Shown here in pieces: positions 52,499 through 60,199 of a stretch of DNA of 64,000 bases. The translations under genes were made by a program, and so were the position numbers. The DNA comes from Microbacterium galbinum (GTDB lineage: Bacteria > Actinomycetota > Actinomycetes > Actinomycetales > Microbacteriaceae). Position 1 is the first letter of the stretch; every line of letters begins with the position of its first letter. The notes below the pieces were generated by a model. It was given only the letters and a program-made list of their open reading frames with translations, searched no databases and had not been told where the DNA came from. The stretch is taken from assembly GCF_023091225.1 (NCBI RefSeq), contig NZ_JAHWXM010000001.1, positions 496,001-560,000 of the forward strand, written 5' to 3'.

Positions 52499-53659
52499 TC
52501 ATTCGTCAGTGCGGGCGTACCGGCGCGCGCGCCCCTGAACCCCGATGAAGTGGAACGGCGCCGGCGATGTCGGCGCGATCTCACGGTCGACCTCGCTCGA
52601 CGCCGAGTGCGCGGCGTGCAGCGCCCGATACGCATCGACGTCGAGCGGCTCCCGGGAATCGAGGATGCGCTTCGTCGCCTCGGTACGGAGTGCCGTGCGG
52701 TAGCCGGGACGAATTCGCAGCGAGAAGAACTCGCCGATGCTGCCCGAGCCGTAGCTGTACATCCCGACGCGCCGATCGGTCAGGTCGTCTTCACCGTCGA
52801 GAAGGGCGGCGAGAGCGAAGTAGAGGGATGCCGTGTACGAGTTGCCCAACCGACGGTTGTACCGAGTGGTCGACTCCATCTGAGCGGGCGTCAGCGCGGC
52901 GCCGGTGTGCACCGCCAGGCGCTGGTGCGCCTTCACCGCCATCCGCGTGAACGGCTGGTGGTGGCAGAAGTAGTCGATCGACTCGATCGCCGCGCCCCCG
53001 CGCGCCCGATAGTCGTCCCATGCCCCGACGAAGGCGTCGAGATAGGCGTCGATCGAGAGCTTGCCGTTCACGACGGCCGTGTCACTGTCGTTCGGTCGCC
53101 AGAAGTCGTCGACATCGGCGGTGTGGATGCCGGTGGCCGGCTCGACCTCGGCGATCGCGGGATCCTGCGTGACGAGCATCGCAACTGCACCGGCGCCCTG
53201 CGTGGGCTCCGCGGCGGTGTCGACCGCGTATCGGGCGACGTCCGCCGCGATCACGAGCACCGACTCCTTCGGTTGGCGCGCGACGATCCCGAGGGCGAAC
53301 TGCAGAGCGGCCGTGGCGGAGTAGCAGGCCTGCTTGAGCTCGACGACGCGGGTCGCGGGATCCAGCCCGAGGAGTTCGTGCACGAACACCGCCGCCGACT
53401 TCGACTGATCGACGCCCGACTCGGTCGCGAAGAGCACGGTGCGGATGCCGGTGGCTCCGTGGCGCTCGACGATGGGCAGCGCGGCCGCGGCCGCCATCGT
53501 GACGATGTCCTCATCGGGGGCGGGGACGCTCATCTGATCCTGACCGAGGCCGATCCGATACTTGTCGGGATCGATGCCGGCGCGCTCCGCGAGGAGGGCG
53601 AGATCGAGAACGCGGCTCGCGGTGGCGATGGACAGGTCGTGGATGCCGACGACGGTCAC
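52499..53659 (-). CDS. mvaS: Hydroxymethylglutaryl-CoA synthase
   Basis: A 386-residue thiolase-superfamily enzyme that condenses acetyl-CoA with acetoacetyl-CoA to HMG-CoA, the committed entry to the mevalonate pathway. The catalytic Cys is in ELKQACYSATAAL, the Glu in LFATESGVDQSKSAA, and the His region in IDYFCHHQPFTRM. GSGSIGEFFSL is typical. The start is a GTG that overlaps the mvaA stop by GTGA, with AGG seven bases upstream. No acetoacetyl-CoA thiolase gene was found in the window. Confidence 0.95.
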   Translation of the reverse strand: MTVVGIHDLSIATASRVLDLALLAERAGIDPDKYRIGLGQDQMSVPAPDEDIVTMAAAAALPIVERHGATGIRTVLFATESGVDQSKSAAVFVHELLGLDPATRVVELKQACYSATAALQFALGIVARQPKESVLVIAADVARYAVDTAAEPTQGAGAVAMLVTQDPAIAEVEPATGIHTADVDDFWRPNDSDTAVVNGKLSIDAYLDAFVGAWDDYRARGGAAIESIDYFCHHQPFTRMAVKAHQRLAVHTGAALTPAQMESTTRYNRRLGNSYTASLYFALAALLDGEDDLTDRRVGMYSYGSGSIGEFFSLRIRPGYRTALRTEATKRILDSREPLDVDAYRALHAAHSASSEVDREIAPTSPAPFHFIGVQGRARRYARTDE

Positions 53660-54705
53660 TTCGCACCTCCCTGACGACGCTCGAGCAACAGATGCGAGGC
53701 CATGAGTTCTCCCTGGTTGGTCTGGGCCGCGAGCAACGACAGCTCGCCGCACAGCACCGTCGCGGCGATGAGCGAGGCGAGGCGGCGGGCGTTGCCTCCC
53801 GGCGCGCGCTCCTCGCGGCAGCCGAGACGCTCGAGCGCGTCCTCCACGGCCGGGAGGTCCTTGCCGTTGCCGACGGTGCCGACGATGAGGTTCGGCAGCG
53901 TGCAGGAGAAGAGCAGGTCGCCGTCTCCGCGCTCCTCCGCATAGGTGATGCCCTGCGAGCCCTCGACGATGTTCGCCGCGTCCTGCCCCGTGGCGAGGTA
54001 GAACGCGAGGAGCATGTTCGCGTAGTGCGCGTTCGCGGAACGCAGCGCCCCGGCGATCGTGGAACCCACGAGGTTCTTGCGCACGTTCAGTTCGACGATG
54101 CGACGGGCCGTCGAACGCAGCTGCTGCTCGACGATGTCGGCGGGGATGAGGATCTCGGCGATCACGCTGCGCCCCCGACCGAGGATGCCGTTCACCGCGG
54201 TGGCCTTCTTGTCGGAGCAGTAGTTGCCCGAGATCGAGCCGTACTCCAACTCGGGGTGCCAGGCGAGAACCCGTTCCATGAGCCCCTCGGCTGCCAGAGT
54301 CACCATGTTGTGGCCGGACGCGTCTCCGGTCGTCAGCGCGAACCGCACGAACAGCAGGTGTCCGACGATCTCGGTGTCGAGGTCGATGAGCCGCGCATGA
54401 CGGCTGCGCTCCGAGACGACCGCTCCGAGCTCGTCTCGGCGCGCCTCGATGCTGCGGGCTGCAGCGACCGCATCGGCCGCCGATGGCGCGACGAACAGCG
54501 AGGATCGCGTCATCCGCTCGTCCACCACGGTGGCGCGGATGCCGCCGGCGACGAGCCGCGATACCCGGGCACCCCGCCCCACCGACGGCCACAGCGGCGA
54601 CTCGTAGGTCGCGAGCGGCACGGACTGCTCGCCCTCGACCTCGCCGCTGAGCAGCAGCGGACCGACCCAGCGCGTGGGGATGGGGGTGAACAGGGCGTCG
54701 GACAT
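53656..54705 (-). CDS. mvaA: Hydroxymethylglutaryl-CoA reductase (class I type)
   Basis: A 349-residue soluble HMG-CoA reductase that makes mevalonate from HMG-CoA with two NAD(P)H. Class I-like signatures are GNYCSDKKATAVNG (catalytic Lys), TTGDASGHNM (Asp region), VGTVGNGKDLP (cofactor loop), the catalytic Glu in ATYESPLWPSVGRG and a C-terminal His (ASHLLLER). Many bacteria carry class II enzymes, so this class is notable. The ATG at 54705 has AAAGG six bases upstream and is preferred over the ATG at 54723, which overlaps the fni stop. Confidence 0.93.
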   Translation of the reverse strand: MSDALFTPIPTRWVGPLLLSGEVEGEQSVPLATYESPLWPSVGRGARVSRLVAGGIRATVVDERMTRSSLFVAPSAADAVAAARSIEARRDELGAVVSERSRHARLIDLDTEIVGHLLFVRFALTTGDASGHNMVTLAAEGLMERVLAWHPELEYGSISGNYCSDKKATAVNGILGRGRSVIAEILIPADIVEQQLRSTARRIVELNVRKNLVGSTIAGALRSANAHYANMLLAFYLATGQDAANIVEGSQGITYAEERGDGDLLFSCTLPNLIVGTVGNGKDLPAVEDALERLGCREERAPGGNARRLASLIAATVLCGELSLLAAQTNQGELMASHLLLERRQGGAK

Positions 54706-54719
54706 GGGGAGCCTTTCGG

Positions 54720-55781
54720 TCATCGTGCGTCGGAGCGCCGCGAGAGGGCCGCGAGGTCGATGCCCCGCGCGCGGCAGAAGTCTGCGGTGTCGCCGGTGAC
54801 GACGAGATCGGTGCACACCAGGTCGGAGGTCGCTGCGGCGCCGAGGAGCGCCGAGAGCGCTGTGAGATGCGTGGTCCATTCCACGAGGCGCGAGGCGAGC
54901 GCCTCGGGACCGCCGTCGAGCACCGTCTTGAGGAACGGGCCGGAGACGCCCACCGCCCGTGCGCCGAGCGCCAGGGCGCGCACGGCATCGAGCGGAGTGC
55001 GCACGCCGCCGGAGGCGAGGAGGACCGGGGCGGATGCCGGGGCGTCGATCAGGCACTCGACGGCCGACTGCCCCCATCCCGCCAGGTAGGCGTAGCCCTC
55101 TCCCCCGCGGCGGGCGTTCTCGACACGGACGAAGTCCGTTCCTCCGCGACCGGACACGTCTGCGGCGGCGACGCCGAGATCGGCGAGGAGGGCGAGCGTG
55201 CGGGCGCTCAGCCCGAAACCGACCTCCTTCACGACCACCGGCACGTCGACGGCCGCCACCAGCGACTCGAGCGACCGCTGCCACGACGAGAACGCGCGGC
55301 GTCCCTCGGGCATGACCGTCTCCTGCACGCTGTTGACGTGCACCTGCAACGCGTTCGCCTCGATCAGATCGATGGCTCGGCGCGCGTCGTCCGGCGTGCG
55401 TTCGACACCCAGATTGGCGAAGAGGAACCCGTCGGGATGCTCTTCGCGGAGCACACGGAACGTGGAAGCGAGAGAGGGATTCTCCAGCGCGACGCTCATC
55501 GATCCCGAAGCCAGCGGCACTCCCGCCTCCCGCGCGGCGATCGCGAGGTCGCGGTTGATGCGTCCGGTGCTCTCGCTTCCGCCGGTCATCGCGTTGACGT
55601 AGAGAGGCACGCTCCAGCGTGCTCCCAGCAGGTCACCCGCGAGGCTGACGCGCTCGGCGTCGATCCCCGCGAGGGCGTGATGCACGAACGCGACGTCGTC
55701 GAAGCCGTTCGATGCGATGCGCGCTTCGCCCTGCTGGGCTGCGGCGAGCCGCACGTGATCGTCCTTGCGCTCAGAGGACAT
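54720..55781 (-). CDS. fni: Type 2 isopentenyl-diphosphate delta-isomerase
   Basis: A 353-residue FMN-dependent IDI-2 enzyme that interconverts IPP and DMAPP. Family motifs are RKDDHVRLA at the N-terminus, MTGGSESTGRINRDLA, VKEVGFGLSARTLALLADLGVAAADVSGRGGTDF (read in parts), and ASGGVRTPLDAVRALALGARAVGVSGPFL. It is unrelated to the type 1 zinc enzyme. Its start lies 11 bases inside the phosphomevalonate kinase gene, so the two are coupled. Confidence 0.95.
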   Translation of the reverse strand: MSSERKDDHVRLAAAQQGEARIASNGFDDVAFVHHALAGIDAERVSLAGDLLGARWSVPLYVNAMTGGSESTGRINRDLAIAAREAGVPLASGSMSVALENPSLASTFRVLREEHPDGFLFANLGVERTPDDARRAIDLIEANALQVHVNSVQETVMPEGRRAFSSWQRSLESLVAAVDVPVVVKEVGFGLSARTLALLADLGVAAADVSGRGGTDFVRVENARRGGEGYAYLAGWGQSAVECLIDAPASAPVLLASGGVRTPLDAVRALALGARAVGVSGPFLKTVLDGGPEALASRLVEWTTHLTALSALLGAAATSDLVCTDLVVTGDTADFCRARGIDLAALSRRSDAR

Positions 55782-56874
55782 CGAGCACCCCCTCGGGCGG
55801 GTGCACGCCGATCGTGAGGTGACGCACGTCGTGGTGCTCCCACTCGCGGAAGATGTCGGCGAGATCGGTGTGCACGGGAGCGAGCACGATGCCGCAGTCG
55901 CCGCCGCCCGCGCCGGAGGGCTTCGCGGCCGCCCCCGCCGCCTCGGCGATATCGCACAGCACTGCGAGCTGCGCGGTCTCGATCGGCAGACCGGCCTGGG
56001 CGCCGAGGCGCTGCAACAGTCGTCGGGCTTCCCGGATGCCGTCGAGGGTCGCCGCGTCGTCGCCGCGCGAGAGCGACTCCCACAGGGCCGACACGCACGC
56101 GCGCGAGTCGAGCAGGAATGCGGGGTGATCGACCGCTCCCGCCAGCGTTCGGCGGCCGAGTTCGTCGACGAGTCGCGCCGTCGACGCGGGTTCACCGGTC
56201 CAGCCCACGACGAACCGCAGCTGCTCCGGCGGATGCAGACGCACGATCTGGAGGCCCGCCCAGAGGTTCTCGTCCGCGAGCAGCGGTGCGATCGGTCCGT
56301 TCTCGGATCTCTCTCCGAGGAGATCCCGGTCGGGCGCGCGATAGCCGATCCATCCGCCGAAGGCGCTCGCTGCCAGGTCGCCCCCCGATGCGCTGGGGTT
56401 GACCCGGATCGTCGCGAGCATCGACAGCTTGAACGCCGTCAGGCGATCCAGGCCCAGCCCGTAGAACTCGTCGAGTGCGCGCACGGTCGCCACCGTGACC
56501 GCCGCCGAGGAGCCCAGGCCGAACTTGCGTCCGCTGACGTCGTCGAGACCGCTCTCGATCCGCAGATCGAAGAAGCGCGGGGCGACCCGCAGGTCGGCGC
56601 GGAGCCTCTCGACGATCGTGATCGCCGCCAGCACGTAGTCGTAGGGGTGGTGCTCCGGATCGATGCGCAGTCCGTCGGCACTGCGGGTCCACAGCAGCGG
56701 CGAACGCCCGTACTCGGGCGAGTGGATGCTCCCGGCTCCGACGCTCTCCGACACCGAGACCGACACGTACCGGTCGACGGCGACGAGCACGGAGGGCTCG
56801 CCCGGGGAGACGACCGCGTACTCCCCCGCGATGAACAGCTTGCCCGGTGCGCGGACCGTGATGACCGGACTCAT
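55771..56874 (-). CDS. mvaK2: Phosphomevalonate kinase
   Basis: A 367-residue GHMP kinase. VRAPGKLFIAGEYAVV at the N-terminus, the ATP-binding FGLGSSAAVTVATV (about residues 108-121) and KPSGAGGGDCGIVL at the end are conserved. Length and order identify it as phosphomevalonate kinase rather than mevalonate kinase or the decarboxylase. It makes mevalonate diphosphate. It overlaps the mvaD stop by ATGA. Confidence 0.93.
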   Translation of the reverse strand: MSPVITVRAPGKLFIAGEYAVVSPGEPSVLVAVDRYVSVSVSESVGAGSIHSPEYGRSPLLWTRSADGLRIDPEHHPYDYVLAAITIVERLRADLRVAPRFFDLRIESGLDDVSGRKFGLGSSAAVTVATVRALDEFYGLGLDRLTAFKLSMLATIRVNPSASGGDLAASAFGGWIGYRAPDRDLLGERSENGPIAPLLADENLWAGLQIVRLHPPEQLRFVVGWTGEPASTARLVDELGRRTLAGAVDHPAFLLDSRACVSALWESLSRGDDAATLDGIREARRLLQRLGAQAGLPIETAQLAVLCDIAEAAGAAAKPSGAGGGDCGIVLAPVHTDLADIFREWEHHDVRHLTIGVHPPEGVLDVL

Positions 56875-57824
56875 GCGAGCACCTCCACTCCGGGCCCCGG
56901 ACGCGCGATCATGGTCTCCGCGAGCGGACGGACCGCCGCGGCCACGGCATCCGCGTCCTGCGGCCGGCACAGGAACACGACGTTGGGCCCTGCATCGGCG
57001 GTCGCGTAGACCGGAAGACCGTCGGCTCGGAGCGACTCCGCGAGGTCGAAGAGGGCGACGCTCACCGGCGACAGGTACCGCACGGGCGGATCGCACGACT
57101 GGATGACCGCGTGCATGCGGAGCGCGTTCGTCTCGGTGATCCGCCCGAGGCGCTCGACGTCGCCGTCACGGCTGGCCTGCACCGCGGCCGACAGCGTCTC
57201 CGTCGTCGACGAGACCCACGCGGGGTAGAACGGCGACGTGAGCGCCGTCCGCTTCATGGCGTCGCGGCTCGAGACGGCTTTCTCCTCGGAATTCACGATC
57301 GCGATCACCATCGCGAGATCGGGGGCGTCGAGCGGCTCGGCGAAGGACTCCTCATCACTGCCTGCGTGCCACACCGCGAACCCCGGGATCACCGATCGCG
57401 CCGCAGATCCGGACCCGCGGCGGGCGAGACGGCTGAGCGCCGTTCGGTCGAGGTCGAGGCCGTACGCACGCGACGCCGCCGCGGCGAGGGCGGCGAACCC
57501 CGACGCGGAGGAGGCGAGACCAGCGGCGGAGGGCACCGTATTCACGGAATCGACCACGGCCGCGGTCCGGGACCCGGCCATCTCCCGCACGATGTCGAGG
57601 AAGCGCACGACACGATCACGGACCACTCCCTCACGGACCGCTCCGTTGAGCACGACCTCGTCGTGCGCGGCATCCGGCGCGAGCGTCACGGTCGTGGTCG
57701 TGGGGAACACGTCCAGCGTCATCGAGAGGCTGCCCGTCGCGGGCAGGTTCAACGCCGTGTCCGCTTTTCCCCAGTACTTGACGAGGGCGATGTTCGGGTG
57801 GGCGCGGGCCGTGACGGCGGTCAT
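56871..57824 (-). CDS. mvaD: Diphosphomevalonate decarboxylase
   Basis: A 317-residue GHMP-family decarboxylase that yields IPP. ARAHPNIALVKYWGK at the N-terminus, SLSMTLD, SVNTVPSAAGLASSASGFAALA (phosphate-binding, split here), GSGSAARSVIPGFAVWHAG and YATADAGPNVVFL are diagnostic. The conserved Asp of the last motif (TADAGPN) is the catalytic residue region. The start overlaps the mvaK1 stop by ATGA. Confidence 0.96.
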   Translation of the reverse strand: MTAVTARAHPNIALVKYWGKADTALNLPATGSLSMTLDVFPTTTTVTLAPDAAHDEVVLNGAVREGVVRDRVVRFLDIVREMAGSRTAAVVDSVNTVPSAAGLASSASGFAALAAAASRAYGLDLDRTALSRLARRGSGSAARSVIPGFAVWHAGSDEESFAEPLDAPDLAMVIAIVNSEEKAVSSRDAMKRTALTSPFYPAWVSSTTETLSAAVQASRDGDVERLGRITETNALRMHAVIQSCDPPVRYLSPVSVALFDLAESLRADGLPVYATADAGPNVVFLCRPQDADAVAAAVRPLAETMIARPGPGVEVLA

Positions 57825-58834
57825 CGCGTTCCTCTCAGTTCGGTGGTCCAGGTGGCGGCGGCGCCTCGTCCGCGAAGGTCGTGCGCGAGCTCCGTCGCAT
57901 GATCGGGATCACGCGCCAGCACGAGCACGCATCCTCCCCGACCGCCTCCGGTGAGCTTGGCTCCGAGCGCGCCGCCCGTGCGGGCGATGCCGGCGAGCCG
58001 GTCGAGCGCGGGATCTCCGACTCCCAGCTCCCCGAGCAGCGCATGCGCCTCGTCCATTCGGACGCCGATCTCCTCCGGCCTCGGGGATGCCAGCGCCGCC
58101 CGACCCTCGCGGGCGAGCGCTCCGAGCCGATCGAGCCGCCGCTCCACGGCGATCGGATCGGCGTCGCGCAGCGCGCGGACGGCGGCGACGGCCTCGCGCG
58201 TGCGTCCCCGCACTCCGGAGTCTGCGATCACGAACGACAGGGGACCCGCGACCTCGAGATCGTGCGCGCTGCTGTCCTGGAACCACACCGGCCGGTCGGA
58301 GACGACCGTGCGTGCGTCGAGCCCGCTGGGCGACGTGTGCGCGGCGCGTTCCGCGATCTGGATCAGATGATGACGTTCGGTGGGATCGAGTTCGTGACCG
58401 AAGGCGGCGGCGACGGCCTGCACGATGGCCGCCGACACTGCGGCGCTCGATCCCACACCGCGTTCCGCGGGCAGGTCGCTCTCGACGTGCACCCGTACCC
58501 CGGAGCGGTCGGCGCCGACCGCGCTCATCGTCGCCTCGACCGCGCGAGCGGTGGAGGCGAGGCGGTCGGGAACCCGACCGAGGTCACCGGTGTAGAGCGC
58601 GCTGTGCAGAAGACGGCGCTCAGGCAGCGGCTCCGCCTCGGCACGAACGCGAAGATCGCGCAGCGGAAGGGCGATCGCGGGGTGCCCGTAGACGACGGCG
58701 TGCTCCCCGAAGAGGATCGCCTTGCCCGACGCGGTCCCTACGCCGATCACCGGGTCGCTGTCGTGCGCGCCCCTCTGCGGAGCGGCGAAGGATTCGCCCG
58801 GTGTTCTGCTGTCGTCGGAAGCCGTGATTCTCAT
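57821..58834 (-). CDS. mvaK1: Mevalonate kinase
   Basis: A 337-residue GHMP kinase: ASGKAILFGEHAVVYGHPAIALPL near residue 36, the ATP loop ERGVGSSAAVSAAIV, HTSPSGLDARTV (catalytic Asp region) and GAKLTGGGRGGCVLVLA near the end. It phosphorylates mevalonate. It is the first gene of the operon, and the first 25 residues are family-foreign and probably disordered. An iron-box-like palindrome sits directly upstream of the ATG. Confidence 0.95.
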   Translation of the reverse strand: MRITASDDSRTPGESFAAPQRGAHDSDPVIGVGTASGKAILFGEHAVVYGHPAIALPLRDLRVRAEAEPLPERRLLHSALYTGDLGRVPDRLASTARAVEATMSAVGADRSGVRVHVESDLPAERGVGSSAAVSAAIVQAVAAAFGHELDPTERHHLIQIAERAAHTSPSGLDARTVVSDRPVWFQDSSAHDLEVAGPLSFVIADSGVRGRTREAVAAVRALRDADPIAVERRLDRLGALAREGRAALASPRPEEIGVRMDEAHALLGELGVGDPALDRLAGIARTGGALGAKLTGGGRGGCVLVLARDPDHATELAHDLRGRGAAATWTTELRGTR

Positions 58835-58835
58835 C

Positions 58836-58854
58836 TTTACTAAGGCAAGCCTAA
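58836..58854. promoter_or_regulatory. Iron-box-like palindrome at the head of the mevalonate operon
   Basis: TAAGGC-AA-GCCTAA (58841-58854) is a 14-bp imperfect palindrome. The 19 bases from 58836 match the DtxR/IdeR consensus at 13 positions by eye. GTGACA lies upstream on the minus strand. The site abuts the mvaK1 ATG, where a bound repressor would block transcription. Confidence 0.45.
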
Positions 58855-58872
58855 TCCACTGTCACGGCACGG

Positions 58873-58946
58873 TAGGGCGGGTGGGACTTGAACCCACGAT
58901 CGTCGGGTTATGAGCCCGCTGCCTTGACCAGCTTGGCCACCGCCCC
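58873..58946 (-). tRNA. tRNA with anticodon CAT (Met or Ile2)
   Basis: A 74-nt tRNA: acceptor GGGGCGG with CCGCCCT, discriminator A. The D-stem is GCC/GGC, the anticodon loop CTCATAA gives CAT, and the T-arm is GTGGG-TTCAAGT-CCCAC. It is not the initiator tRNA by its acceptor stem, which starts G-U rather than C-A. Elongator Met and lysidine-modified Ile2 cannot be separated by eye. Confidence 0.93.
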
Positions 58947-58975
58947 GTGTACGTCCAGCCTAGCGGTGCCCCGGG

Positions 58976-59512
58976 TCATACCTCCGTCGCGCGCGCGTGC
59001 ACCTGCTTGTGCGCGAGATAGATGTCGGCGTTCGCGAGCAGTCCGGCACGCTCCTCCTCGGTCAGGGCGCGACGCACCTTCGCAGGAACGCCCGCGACGA
59101 GAGATCCGTCCGGCACCTCGGTGCCTCCCAGCACGACGGCACCACCCGCGATCAGACACCCGCTCCCGATCACCGCGCCGCTGAGGATCACCGCCCCCAT
59201 GCCGATCAACGAACCGTCGCCGATCGAGCATCCGTGCACGACGGCGTTGTGCCCGATCGACACATGGCGCCCGATCAGCACCGGGTGTCCGGCGTCCACG
59301 TGCACCGAGACGTTGTCCTGCACGTTGCTGCCCGCTCCGATCACGATGGAGGCCGAATCGGCCCGGAGAACCGCGTTGTACCAGACGCTCGACGACGCCG
59401 CGAGAGTGACGTCGCCGACGATGCGAGCACCCTCGGCGACGAACGCCTCGGGATCGATCGACGGCTCCCGATCGGGGAGGGCGAGGACGGATGCTCCGGA
59501 TGCGATGCTCAT
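58976..59512 (-). CDS. Gamma-carbonic-anhydrase-like protein
   Basis: A 178-residue left-handed beta-helix protein. The hexapeptide repeats run from about residue 25 to 140, and the metal-site histidines appear in VSVHVDAGHP and SIGHNAVVHGC. Family members include carbonic anhydrases and CaiE/PaaY-like thioesterases; the activity here is not certain. TAGTCT lies six bases before the ATG, and no ribosome-binding site is present. Confidence 0.92.
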   Translation of the reverse strand: MSIASGASVLALPDREPSIDPEAFVAEGARIVGDVTLAASSSVWYNAVLRADSASIVIGAGSNVQDNVSVHVDAGHPVLIGRHVSIGHNAVVHGCSIGDGSLIGMGAVILSGAVIGSGCLIAGGAVVLGGTEVPDGSLVAGVPAKVRRALTEEERAGLLANADIYLAHKQVHARATEV

Positions 59513-59518
59513 GAGGCG

Positions 59519-59524
59519 AGACTA
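59519..59524 (-). promoter_or_regulatory. Candidate -10 element for a leaderless carbonic-anhydrase-like transcript
   Basis: TAGTCT on the minus strand, six bases before the ATG at 59512. Confidence 0.5.
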
Positions 59525-59652
59525 TCCTCACTTCCGCGTGATTCCGCGGATTTTCGGGACGGTTAGCGGAGCCTCAGCTTGCTTGCGGAATGTTTCAACC
59601 TGAGTAGCGTTGTCTTCATCAGGTACGAAAAGGCACCTCGGAGGAGCACAAG

Positions 59653-60138
59653 ATGAGCAAGGTACAGACCGTTTCCACCACCGCCAGCGACCCCACCGTG
59701 GCTGCTGCCGCCGCACAGTTCCTCTCGCCCGTCGTCCTGGGCCTGCAGGCGCTCACGATCAACGGCAAGCAGGCGCACTGGCACGTGCGCGGCGCCAACT
59801 TCGTCGGCGTCCACGAACTCCTCGACACGATCGTCGCCCACGCCGGCGACTTCGCCGACACCGCGGCGGAGCGCATCGTCGCCCTCGGTCTCCCGATCGA
59901 CGCCCGCGTGAGCGCGGTCGCCGCGAAGGCCGGCGAGACCGGCGTCCCCGCCGGCTTCACGCAGTCGGACGAACTCGTCCGCGCCGTGATCGCCGACATC
60001 GACGCGATCCTGGTCGACACCAAGGCCGCGATCGACGGCCTCGACGAGGTCGACCTCACGAGCCAGGACGTCGCGATCGAGATCATGCGCGGCCTCGAGA
60101 AGGACCGTTGGTTCCTCGTCTCGCACATCGCCGCGTAA
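59653..60138 (+). CDS. dps: Dps family DNA-binding ferritin-like protein
   Basis: A 161-residue Dps protein: four-helix bundle with the ferroxidase motif NGKQAHWHVRGANFVGVHELLD (His and Asp/Glu ligands shared between subunits) and DTIVAHAGDFADTAAERIVALG. The C-terminus KDRWFLVSHIAA is typical. Dps stores iron and protects DNA under oxidative stress and starvation. It has a strong GGAGGAG ribosome-binding site, TTGCGG and TAGCGT (16 apart) as a possible promoter, and a terminator of its own. Confidence 0.95.
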   Translation: MSKVQTVSTTASDPTVAAAAAQFLSPVVLGLQALTINGKQAHWHVRGANFVGVHELLDTIVAHAGDFADTAAERIVALGLPIDARVSAVAAKAGETGVPAGFTQSDELVRAVIADIDAILVDTKAAIDGLDEVDLTSQDVAIEIMRGLEKDRWFLVSHIAA

Positions 60139-60159
60139 TCTCGTCGCACGAGAACGAGA

Positions 60160-60192
60160 GAAGGGCCCCGGGATTCGATCCCGGGGCCCTTC
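60160..60192. terminator. Bidirectional hairpin terminator
   Basis: A 15-bp stem (60160-60174 with 60178-60192) with a three-base loop between the convergent dps and amidohydrolase genes. Confidence 0.9.
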
Positions 60193-60199
60193 GTGCTGT

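Noticed and set aside
51488..53674. Plus-strand frame of 728 codons across the coiled-coil and mvaS genes
   Set aside because: It is antisense to mvaS, which has full catalytic motifs, and shows no domain.
52499..54988. Minus-strand frame of 829 codons as a possible fusion of HMG-CoA synthase to another protein
   Set aside because: The extension lies over mvaA in a different frame. mvaS starts at the GTG at 53659.
58873..58946. Initiator tRNA-fMet for the CAT tRNA
   Set aside because: The acceptor stem begins with a G-U pair, not the C-A mismatch typical of bacterial initiators.
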